From positions 1 through 6,976 of the forward strand of contig VGPI01000108.1 of NCBI GenBank assembly GCA_016875595.1: DNA of 6,976 nt, read 5' to 3'. Of the stretch, positions 1-6,152 are shown in pieces (within the stretch, counting starts at the first letter, position 1; each line of letters begins with the position of its first letter). The translations under genes were made by a program, and so were the position numbers. The notes beneath the pieces were generated by a model. It was not told where the DNA came from. It ran no database searches and saw only the letters and a program-made list of their open reading frames with translations. Source of the stretch: Candidatus Cloacimonadota bacterium (GTDB lineage Bacteria > Cloacimonadota > Cloacimonadia > Cloacimonadales > Cloacimonadaceae).

Positions 1-58
1 TTTCCTCAGCGCCCCAGGCGAGGACATCGTCTTTTCGATAGATAGAGTGTCGGTCGTA

Positions 59-81
59 GGGGCGCTTTCCCTCTGCGCCCC
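59..81. other. Unit-junction hairpin 1
   Basis: The right end of the first repeat unit (GGGGCGC, 59-65) and the left end of the second (GCGCCCC, 75-81) are perfectly complementary. They form a 7-bp all-GC stem around a 9-base loop. No T-run follows, so this is not a classical intrinsic terminator on the + strand. It could act as an RNA-stabilising or transcription-pausing structure, but that is inference. Confidence 0.6.
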
Positions 82-124
82 AGGCGAGGACATCGTTTTT
101 TCGATAGATAGAGTGTCGGTCGTA

Positions 125-146
125 GGGGCGCTTTCCTCAGCGCCCC
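125..146. other. Unit-junction hairpin 2
   Basis: This is the same arrangement at the second junction. GGGGCGC (125-131) pairs perfectly with GCGCCCC (140-146) around an 8-base loop. The junction fold survives although the third unit is truncated 19 bases further on. There is no downstream T-run. Confidence 0.6.
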
Positions 147-234
147 AGGCGAGGACATCGTCTTTGCCATAATGGGGGCAGAGAGTTGTAGCCCGTATCG
201 TCTCTCATGATCGCCCAATTCAAGCGTAAATTAC

Positions 235-262
235 TTGACGATAATACCGATGCATTCAAAAT
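235..262 (+). promoter_or_regulatory. Candidate sigma-70-type promoter for dapA
   Basis: TTGACG at 235-240 matches the -35 consensus at five of six positions. CAAAAT at 257-262 matches the -10 consensus at four of six. The spacer is 16 bp, and the site lies about 40 bp ahead of the dapA start, outside the repeat array. The -10 match is weak, so this is a plausible rather than secure call. No operator is recognised. Confidence 0.35.
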
Positions 263-292
263 GGACTCACTGAATAAAACGCCTTGACAGGT

Positions 293-297
293 GGAGG
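293..297 (+). promoter_or_regulatory. Ribosome binding site of dapA
   Basis: GGAGG lies six bases before the ATG at 304, within a longer purine-rich stretch (AGGTGGAGGT). It is the clearest Shine-Dalgarno sequence in the window and supports the ATG at 304 as the start. Confidence 0.8.
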
Positions 298-303
298 TAT
301 TAG

Positions 304-1179
304 ATGCTGCAAGGATCTTTTGTCGCTTTGGTAACTCCCTTTAGAAATGGGAGTATTGACTACGTTGGGTTGGAGAGACTGATTCAGTTTCATCTGGAAA
401 ACCGGACGGACGGTATTTTACTATTGGGAACAACGGCTGAGGCGGCTGCCCTGGCTTCCGACGAGAAGGAGGCATTGCTTCTCTTCGCTCTGAAACGGAT
501 CAATGGACAGGTGCCGGTCATGATCGGAACCGGAACCAATAATCTGGTACAGACCCTGTCAGCCACCAAACGTGCCACAGAATTCGGTGCCTCATCTGTC
601 CTGATTATTACGCCTTATTACATCAAACCGACCCAAAACGGGATGTATGAGTATTTCAGCACGATAGCGGCAAAGGTCGATATCCCGATCGTGATCTATA
701 ATGTCCCTGGCCGCACCAGTGTAAATATCAGCGCTGAAACAGTGGTCAAGCTTGCTCATGCCCATCATAACATTGTCGGCGTGAAAGAAGCATCGGGCAA
801 TTTGGTACAAGCCGGTGAGATCATCCGCGATGCCCCGGACAATTTTTCCCTGCTGAGTGGAGAGGATGCCCTCAATCTTCCGCTGATGTCGATCGGTGCC
901 AAAGGATGTATCTCCGTGACTGCCAATGTGGTACCCAAATTGATGCACGAGCATATCCTCACCTGTCTCAAAGGCGATTTTACGACGGCGCTGAAACAGC
1001 ATCAACACCTGATCAAACTGAACCAGTATATGTTCATCGAGACCAATCCGATCCCCGCCAAAGAGACATTGGCAATGATGGGACTGATCGAACCTGAATT
1101 CCGCCTGCCGATGTGCCGGCTGATCGACAGGAATCGAGAAATACTGGCGGGAGTTCTGAAGGAATATCATCTGATCTGA
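304..1179 (+). CDS. dapA: 4-hydroxy-tetrahydrodipicolinate synthase (DapA)
   Basis: The enzyme condenses pyruvate with aspartate semialdehyde, the first committed step of the diaminopimelate/lysine pathway, in the cytoplasm. The 291-residue length is typical of this class I aldolase (TIM barrel) family. By alignment with the E. coli enzyme, the Schiff-base lysine is K161 in VGVKEASGN, the proton-relay residues are T43, Y106 and Y132, and R137 in YNVPGR binds the substrate carboxylate. The C-terminal NPIPAKETLAMMG stretch is also typical of DapA. Two substitutions stand out: the usual GTTGE motif reads GTTAE (42-46), and the usual YYNKPTQ reads YYIKPTQ (105-111). Other members of the superfamily (N-acetylneuraminate lyase, keto-deoxy sugar aldolases) share the fold, but the retained arginine and the C-terminal motif favour DapA. 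The start at 304 has a strong ribosome binding site. No other lysine gene is in the window. Confidence 0.93.
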   Translation: MLQGSFVALVTPFRNGSIDYVGLERLIQFHLENRTDGILLLGTTAEAAALASDEKEALLLFALKRINGQVPVMIGTGTNNLVQTLSATKRATEFGASSVLIITPYYIKPTQNGMYEYFSTIAAKVDIPIVIYNVPGRTSVNISAETVVKLAHAHHNIVGVKEASGNLVQAGEIIRDAPDNFSLLSGEDALNLPLMSIGAKGCISVTANVVPKLMHEHILTCLKGDFTTALKQHQHLIKLNQYMFIETNPIPAKETLAMMGLIEPEFRLPMCRLIDRNREILAGVLKEYHLI

Positions 1180-1187
1180 GGAACTGG

Positions 1188-1205
1188 ACTGGCTCCTGAG
1201 CCGGT
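1188..1205 (+). other. Stem-loop in the dapA-peptidase gap
   Basis: The sequence ACTGGCT-CCTG-AGCCGGT can form a 7-bp stem, including one G-T (G-U) pair, with a four-base loop. It lies between the dapA stop and the ribosome binding site of the next gene. No T-run follows it, so it does not look like an intrinsic terminator. Readthrough from dapA is therefore possible. It could instead influence mRNA processing or access to the downstream ribosome binding site; this is inference. Confidence 0.4.
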
Positions 1206-1210
1206 ATGAC

Positions 1211-1216
1211 GAAGGA
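1211..1216 (+). promoter_or_regulatory. Probable ribosome binding site of the M16C peptidase
   Basis: GAAGGA precedes the ATG at 1228 with an 11-base gap, somewhat longer than ideal. It is the only purine-rich match near this start. It lies five bases after the stem-loop at 1188-1205. Confidence 0.5.
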
Positions 1217-1227
1217 ATCAATCCGAC

Positions 1228-4167
1228 ATGACAAAGAAAAAACTTACTCGCGGATTCGAGCTCATCACTAAGCAAAACGTGCCTGAGATACATGCCGAGG
1301 CGTTTACCTATCGTCATCAGCAAAGCGGAGCACGACTCCTCTATCTAAAAACCGATGATCCCAACAAGGTCTTCGCCATTACTTTCCGTACAAGGGCGGA
1401 AGATGACACCGGATGCCCACATATAATGGAACATTCAGTGCTCAACGGATCAAGAAACTTCCCCTCCCGCGATACCTTCAACGAACTGGTCAAGGGATCC
1501 CTCAATACATTTCTCAATGCCTTTACCAACAGCGATTGGACCATGTATCCCATTGCCAGTACCAATGCCCGGGATTTCCTCAATCTGATGCATGTCTATC
1601 TGGACGCTGTGTTCTATCCCAAAGTGTATGATGAACCCAGTATCCTGGCTCAAGAGGGCTGGCATCATGAGATCTTTGACCAACAAGAGGATATCCGGAT
1701 CAATGGTGTGGTCTATAATGAGATGAAGGGCGCTTTCTCCACCCCGGAACGGTTGATCCATCAAGCTATTGCCAGTGCTCAATTACCTGATACCCCATAT
1801 CGCTTTGTCTCCGGAGGCAAGCCGGAAAGCATTCCGCAGCTCTCTTTTGAGCAATTCATCGCTTTTCACCAGAAATACTATCATCCTTCCAATTGCATGA
1901 TCTACCTCTATGGTGACCTTGATCCGGATCAGGCGATGGAACTGATGAATGATAAATACTTGTCCCAGTTTAGCACTGAAGGAAAGCTGCCCTTCGGAAG
2001 CAACCCGGATCCGATCCCGATGCAGTCCGCTTTCTCCAAAGTGAAACGGATCGAAGTCCCTTATCCCCTGGGAAATGAGGACACCCCGGACGGTAAGTAT
2101 TACCTGAGTGTCAATTACACCTATGGCACCATGCTCGATCCCCAGAACTACACAGCGCTGGAGATACTCAAACAAGTGCTGATGGATACTCCGGCATCTC
2201 CCTTGAAACAAGCCATCCTCGAATCCGGTCTGGCAGAAGCTTCCTGGGCATCGGTCTCTACTACGCAGCAACCTCATTTCAGCTTGATCTTCAAGAATGC
2301 AGCGAAAGAGAATCTGGAACCACTGGAAAAACTGATCCGCAAGACATTAAAGAAGATAGTGGCTGATGGTCTGGACAAGGGACTGATCGAGGCGGTCATC
2401 AATAAATGGGAGTTTGACCTGCGTGAAGCAGATAGCCCGCACTACCCCAAAGGGCTGGCGTATTTATTATCTGCTGTCAATGCCTGGAATTATGATGAGG
2501 ATCCCCTTCTGTATCTGCGTTTTGAACCACTCCTGAAAGAAGTCCGCAAAGGGCTGACCCAGACCTACTTTGAAGATCTCATCCAGCGGGCACTGCTGAC
2601 CAACAAACATAGCAGCACGGTTATCCTGCGTCCCCAGCCGGGCTTGAATGACGAGATGGATGCCCTTCTCCGAAAGGAACTGACTGAGCTGAAGCAACAA
2701 CTGAAACCCAAGGGCGTGGAATTCCTGATCAAGACCAATCAGGAGCTACGTTCCTGGCAGGAAGCTGCGGAAGACCCCGCAGCTTTGGCAAAAATCCCCT
2801 TTCTCAGTTTGGATGAGATCGATCCCCAGACTCAGGTTATCGCCACCGAGCCTGAGGTCTGGAGAGAATTTACGCTACTAAAACACCCGCAGACGACCAA
2901 TGGAATTGTCTATTTCAATTGCTACTTTGACCTGGCACATGCCGAGACCCAAGACCTGCCCTGGATAGCGTTGTATTGTGTTCTTTGCTGGCGGATGGAT
3001 ACTGAAAACTATAGCTATGCCGAGTTATCCAATCAGATCGGCATCCATACCGGAGGCATCAGTATCACTCCTGAATTGATGAATGATTTCCAAGATCCGG
3101 ATCAGATCCTTTTCAAGTTACGCTTGTCGGGAAAAGCGCTGAAGAGTAAAGTGGGCGATATGATGGCATTAGCCACGGAGCTTGCCTTGCGTCCCAAGTT
3201 TGAAGATATCCAGCGCATCAATCAGATCATCAGCGAAACCAAGGCATTTTATGAGACCTATCTCATCTCCTACGGTCATCATACCGCGATCACGCGAATG
3301 CTGAGTCCTCTGTCCCATTATCATAACTGGGAGGACCGGATCAGCGGTCTGGAGTTTTATGGCTTTCTCAGCGACCTGCTCAAGGACTATGATGGCAAAC
3401 ATGATATGATCGTTGAGGAATTGGGATGGGTGAAGAATACCTTTTTCACGCAACATAACCTCATCATCAGCATAACCGCTGACCCGGACACCATCCAACC
3501 CGCATTCGATCAACTCGGTACTCTCGTGGCAAACATCAGTCCTCAGTCCTATGCTCCGATCGAACCGTTCTTCACTATCAAGGACTTCAACGAGGGACTC
3601 GCGGCGCCGATCAATGTCCAATTTGTCGCCAAAGGCGGTAATTTCTACCGCAAGGGCTTCTCATATTCCGGCAAGTTACACGTTTTGAAGAACATCCTGA
3701 GCCGTGATTATCTGTACCAGAACTTGCGGGTCAAAGGCGGTGCCTATGGTGCCTTTGCCAGCTTCTCATTGGCTGGATTCCAGTATTTCTGCTCTTACCG
3801 TGACCCCAATCTGGTCAATAGCTTGGATGTGTATGATGGCGCTGCGGAATATCTGCGCCGATTTGACTGCTCTCACCGGGATCTGGAGAAATATATCATC
3901 GGTACGATCGCCACACTGGATGTACCCCTGTCCAATGAAGAGAAAGGACTGAAGGCAGATGAGCAGTATATGATCAGATTTACCGACGCAGACCGGCAAC
4001 AGGAACGGGATGAGGTACTGTCCACCTCGATTTTGGATATCCGTGCCTATGCTGATCTCATCCATGCCATTATGAGTAAAAACCATTACTGCGTGCTGGG
4101 TAATGAACGGTTGATCCGTGACCATGCCGACCTGTTTCATGAGATCAGACCCCTATTGAGAAACTAA
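1228..4167 (+). CDS. Presequence-protease-like M16C zinc metallopeptidase
   Basis: This 979-residue protein belongs to the M16C family (presequence protease PreP/Cym1, PITRM1). These are single-chain clamshell peptidases that degrade unstructured peptides; in eukaryotes they clear cleaved organelle targeting peptides. The inverted zinc motif HxxEH is HIMEH at 65-69 (ligands H65 and H69, catalytic base E68). The third zinc ligand is E165 in VVYNEMKGAF. Family signatures follow in order: NAFTNSDWTMYPIAS (97-111), VYLDAVFYP (123-131) and QEGWHHE (142-148). The C-terminal half keeps RVKGGAYGA (834-842), with the Arg and Tyr that complete the active site from the other half of the clamshell. The middle (roughly 470-720) should be the M16C-associated domain. 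No signal peptide or membrane segment is visible, so it is probably cytoplasmic. The gene starts 48 bp after dapA and ends 27 bp before rsgA. Family assignment is secure; the natural bacterial substrate is not known from sequence. Confidence 0.95.
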   Translation: MTKKKLTRGFELITKQNVPEIHAEAFTYRHQQSGARLLYLKTDDPNKVFAITFRTRAEDDTGCPHIMEHSVLNGSRNFPSRDTFNELVKGSLNTFLNAFTNSDWTMYPIASTNARDFLNLMHVYLDAVFYPKVYDEPSILAQEGWHHEIFDQQEDIRINGVVYNEMKGAFSTPERLIHQAIASAQLPDTPYRFVSGGKPESIPQLSFEQFIAFHQKYYHPSNCMIYLYGDLDPDQAMELMNDKYLSQFSTEGKLPFGSNPDPIPMQSAFSKVKRIEVPYPLGNEDTPDGKYYLSVNYTYGTMLDPQNYTALEILKQVLMDTPASPLKQAILESGLAEASWASVSTTQQPHFSLIFKNAAKENLEPLEKLIRKTLKKIVADGLDKGLIEAVINKWEFDLREADSPHYPKGLAYLLSAVNAWNYDEDPLLYLRFEPLLKEVRKGLTQTYFEDLIQRALLTNKHSSTVILRPQPGLNDEMDALLRKELTELKQQLKPKGVEFLIKTNQELRSWQEAAEDPAALAKIPFLSLDEIDPQTQVIATEPEVWREFTLLKHPQTTNGIVYFNCYFDLAHAETQDLPWIALYCVLCWRMDTENYSYAELSNQIGIHTGGISITPELMNDFQDPDQILFKLRLSGKALKSKVGDMMALATELALRPKFEDIQRINQIISETKAFYETYLISYGHHTAITRMLSPLSHYHNWEDRISGLEFYGFLSDLLKDYDGKHDMIVEELGWVKNTFFTQHNLIISITADPDTIQPAFDQLGTLVANISPQSYAPIEPFFTIKDFNEGLAAPINVQFVAKGGNFYRKGFSYSGKLHVLKNILSRDYLYQNLRVKGGAYGAFASFSLAGFQYFCSYRDPNLVNSLDVYDGAAEYLRRFDCSHRDLEKYIIGTIATLDVPLSNEEKGLKADEQYMIRFTDADRQQERDEVLSTSILDIRAYADLIHAIMSKNHYCVLGNERLIRDHADLFHEIRPLLRN

Positions 4168-4176
4168 GCGCTTTAT

Positions 4177-4194
4177 ATGTATTACTTCAGATAG
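4177..4194 (+). other. Possible five-codon ORF abutting the rsgA start
   Basis: ATG at 4177 opens a five-codon frame (MYYFR) whose TAG stop (4192-4194) directly touches the rsgA ATG at 4195. No good Shine-Dalgarno sequence precedes either ATG. It may be chance, but it could support re-initiation at rsgA by ribosomes that have just terminated. Confidence 0.15.
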
Positions 4195-5298
4195 ATGAAA
4201 CAGAAGGACAAGAAGAAAAACAAGCGGAATTCAGTCCGGTTGACCCAGGTCATTATACCGGATGATGCGATTCTTGACGACCTGTCCTTTGATGAGTCGT
4301 ACAAGTGTAAACGCAATGAAGAACGGAGCGTTGTCAGCTATAAAGAAGGTATGGATCTCAAGCCGGGCAGGATTGTCGAGATCAAATCCAATTATGCCTA
4401 TATCGTTGAGGTGGATGGACTGCAATACTCCTGCATTTTGAGCGGCAGATTAAAGCAATACCGGATGCAGACCAAGGGGTTGGCAGTGGTTGGCGATAAA
4501 GTAGATGTGGATTTTACCTCGGCTCCGGTTTATCGGATCGAGACCGTCAGCTCTCGCAAGAACAAACTGTCGCGCTTTGGTACCGGCACCTTCCAGAAAG
4601 AGATCATTATCGCTGCCAACATAGATCAGGTGATCATCACGGTCTCCATCCGCAAGCCGATGATCAAGCCTGGTTTAATTGATCGCTATCTATGCGCAGC
4701 GGCGCTCTTTAAGATCGATCCGCTCATCTGTATCAACAAAATGGATCTGTGCGACAACGCCGCGGCGGAAGATGTAGATGGCAGATTTGATGCTGCCCGG
4801 TCTGAGGCAGAGGAAATTGCTGCCTACTATCGTCAAATTGGGATCCCGGTCCTGCTTGTTTCGGCTACTACCGGCGAAGGCATGGAAGATCTGCAAAGGC
4901 GACTCAAAGACCAGGACTCCCTGTTCACCGGCCAGTCGGGTACAGGTAAGACAAGCATAATCAACTATCTGGAACCCGGGTTGAAACTTCCTACTGCCGA
5001 GATCAGCAATTACAACGAAAAGGGAAAGCACACCACCACCCAGGCAATCCTGTTACCTTGGTCATTTAGCGGTCATCTGATCGACACGCCCGGCATCAAG
5101 ACGATCACTCTCCATCAAAATCATAAATCACTGATCCCCACCGTCTTTCCGGGATTTCATCCCTTGACGGATAGTTGTGGCTTTCGGGATTGTACCCATA
5201 CTCACGAAAGCCATTGTGCGGTCAAGGCAGCCCTTGATCAGGGTGCGCTACCCCTTGAGCGCTATCTATCTTATCTGAGAATAATGGACTCATTATGA
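4195..5298 (+). CDS. rsgA: Ribosome small subunit-dependent GTPase RsgA
   Basis: RsgA (YjeQ/YloQ) is a GTPase that binds the 30S subunit late in assembly and helps mature the decoding centre. Its hallmark is a circularly permuted GTPase domain, visible here as the order G4-G5-G1-G2-G3: NKMD at 181-184, SATTGEG at 223-229, P-loop GQSGTGKT at 246-253, switch KGKHTTT at 276-282, DTPG at 297-300. An OB-fold lies before it (about 55-120). The C-terminal zinc site C-x4-C-x-H-x5-C is formed by C328, C333, H335 and C341. At 367 residues it is on the long side for the family because of a Lys-rich N-terminal extension of about 50 residues. No clear ribosome binding site precedes the ATG. An internal ATG at codon 53 sits at the edge of the OB-fold, but its purine run is too close to serve it. 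The stop overlaps the nadK start (ATGA), implying translational coupling. Confidence 0.96.
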   Translation: MKQKDKKKNKRNSVRLTQVIIPDDAILDDLSFDESYKCKRNEERSVVSYKEGMDLKPGRIVEIKSNYAYIVEVDGLQYSCILSGRLKQYRMQTKGLAVVGDKVDVDFTSAPVYRIETVSSRKNKLSRFGTGTFQKEIIIAANIDQVIITVSIRKPMIKPGLIDRYLCAAALFKIDPLICINKMDLCDNAAAEDVDGRFDAARSEAEEIAAYYRQIGIPVLLVSATTGEGMEDLQRRLKDQDSLFTGQSGTGKTSIINYLEPGLKLPTAEISNYNEKGKHTTTQAILLPWSFSGHLIDTPGIKTITLHQNHKSLIPTVFPGFHPLTDSCGFRDCTHTHESHCAVKAALDQGALPLERYLSYLRIMDSL

Positions 5299-6152
5299 CC
5301 TGTTTTGGCTTGGTGCTTCACCCTGACTTCTATCAGAACAAAGATATACTGGAACTACTGGACGCTCTGTGTCATCTATACGGCATCCGTTTCTATCATG
5401 CCTGTCCTGAAAACTCAGCTCTGCCTGGGTACATTGAACCCTATCCCTTCCGCTCAAAGAAAGCACCAGTTTTGCATTGTATTCTGGTTTTTGGTGGTGA
5501 TGGAACGATCCTGCGCACCAAGGATTTCTCTTTGCAAACCGATGCCCCGATCCTGGGGATAAATCTGGGTTATCTGGGTTTTCTGTCAGAGACGACCCTC
5601 TCCGAGATCAGTCAGTCCTTTCAGGATCTGCTTAACGGCAAGTATAAACTGCTGCACCGGATGCTGCTTAATTGTCAGCTCCGGCGAAATGGCAAGATCG
5701 TATATCAGGGATTGGCATTGAACGATGCCGTTGTCTATAAAGCAGATACTCCTCGCTTGATCCAGGTGCGTATCTATCACGACAACCGTTATGTATTCGA
5801 CTGCCGCTGTGATGGTGTGATCGCCGCAACGCCCACCGGTTCCACCGCTTATTCTTTGTCGGCGGGAGGACCGATTCTCTCACCACAAATGAAAGCAATC
5901 GTTATCAGTCCGCTCAATCCGCACAATCTTACCATTCGACCGATGGTCTTTCCCGCTGAGGGCAAGCTGATAATGCGCATCCATGGTTTGACTCAGCCGG
6001 CTTGGTTGCAGATCGATGGCGTGAATTGTATCCAAGCCGATCCCAATGACGAATTGATCGTCAGTGCTGCCAAACCCACCGTGTCCTTCATCAAGCTCTC
6101 CAACCGCACATTCTACAAGATCCTGCGCAACAAGATGCACTTGGGACGCTGA
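5295..6152 (+). CDS. nadK: NAD kinase (NadK/PpnK)
   Basis: It phosphorylates NAD+ to NADP+ using ATP or polyphosphate and is normally the sole cytoplasmic source of NADP. The 285-residue length is typical. Diagnostic motifs are GGDGT at 67-71, with LGINLGYLGFL after it (87-97), and LNDAVV at 142-147, where many bacterial enzymes have LNE. Also present are the glycine-rich nucleotide-binding stretch from D173 to I194, which includes TPTGSTAY, and SPLNPHNL at 205-212 (usually TPLCPHSL). IDG at 240-242 and a basic C-terminus complete the pattern. The acidic residue of the NE/D motif is Asp here, which the family tolerates. The ATG overlaps the rsgA stop by four bases (ATGA), and its own stop shares a base with the recN start (TGATG), so it is very probably coupled on both sides. 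NAD kinase next to recN is a recurring bacterial arrangement. Confidence 0.96.
   Translation: MTCFGLVLHPDFYQNKDILELLDALCHLYGIRFYHACPENSALPGYIEPYPFRSKKAPVLHCILVFGGDGTILRTKDFSLQTDAPILGINLGYLGFLSETTLSEISQSFQDLLNGKYKLLHRMLLNCQLRRNGKIVYQGLALNDAVVYKADTPRLIQVRIYHDNRYVFDCRCDGVIAATPTGSTAYSLSAGGPILSPQMKAIVISPLNPHNLTIRPMVFPAEGKLIMRIHGLTQPAWLQIDGVNCIQADPNDELIVSAAKPTVSFIKLSNRTFYKILRNKMHLGR

Larger units (their letters stand above)
1..165. repeat. Tandem repeat array, 57-bp folded unit with 65-66 bp period
   Basis: Two full units occupy 9-65 and 75-131 and differ at one base (C at 31, T at 97). A third unit, 140-165, matches the first 26 bases of unit 1 and then diverges. Units are separated by short pyrimidine-rich spacers: 1-8 and 132-139 are identical, and 66-74 is one base longer. 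Each full unit starts with GCGCCCC and ends with its exact complement GGGGCGC. Shorter nested complementary pairs lie inside unit 1 (19-21 with 54-56, 23-26 with 48-51, 27-29 with 36-38), so a full unit could fold into one bulged hairpin. The window opens inside a spacer, so more copies may lie to the left. A REP/BIME- or MITE-like dispersed element is the best guess. The spacers are too short and too alike for a CRISPR array. No protein-coding role is supported. Confidence 0.9.
166..303 (+). other. Intergenic leader between repeat array and dapA
   Basis: This 138-bp stretch follows the truncated third repeat unit. It contains the candidate promoter and ribosome binding site listed separately. 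A weak 5-bp inverted repeat (181-185 with 202-206) is visible. Two features were looked for and not found: a lysine riboswitch, for which the region is too short, and a Lys-rich leader peptide. Together with the repeat array it makes up the only gene-free region of about 300 bases in the window. Confidence 0.6.

Noticed and set aside
1..165. CRISPR array
   Set aside because: Repeat units are 57 bp, and the spacers are 8-9 bp and nearly identical to each other. CRISPR arrays have unique spacers of about 30 bp. No cas gene is present.
6..218. 70-codon - strand reading frame with repeated KAPLRPTLYLSK segments
   Set aside because: It is a translation of the non-coding repeat array. The 65-bp step between copies 2 and 3 shifts the frame, so the shared DNA is read differently in each, as expected for DNA-level rather than protein-level repetition. 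No ribosome binding site was recognised.
261..287. Eight-codon leader peptide before dapA
   Set aside because: It has no Lys run for attenuation and no ribosome binding site, and its ATG overlaps the candidate -10 box, so it would not be transcribed from that promoter.
284..289. Perfect TTGACA as a -35 box
   Set aside because: A matching -10 box would fall inside dapA at about 307-312, where the sequence is not -10-like, and the hexamer abuts the ribosome binding site.
166..303. Lysine riboswitch upstream of dapA
   Set aside because: The space is under 140 bases, shorter than the lysine aptamer plus expression platform, and no matching helices are visible.
1188..1205. Intrinsic terminator after dapA
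   Set aside because: The stem is followed by ATGACGAAGG rather than a T-run.
1206..1271. Short 21-codon frame overlapping the peptidase start
   Set aside because: It is out of frame with the M16C gene, lacks its own ribosome binding site and has no recognisable product.
592..1323. 243-codon - strand reading frame across dapA
   Set aside because: It lies opposite dapA, whose aldolase motifs are unambiguous, and shows no recognisable domain. The other long - strand frames inside the peptidase, rsgA and nadK genes are likewise shadows.
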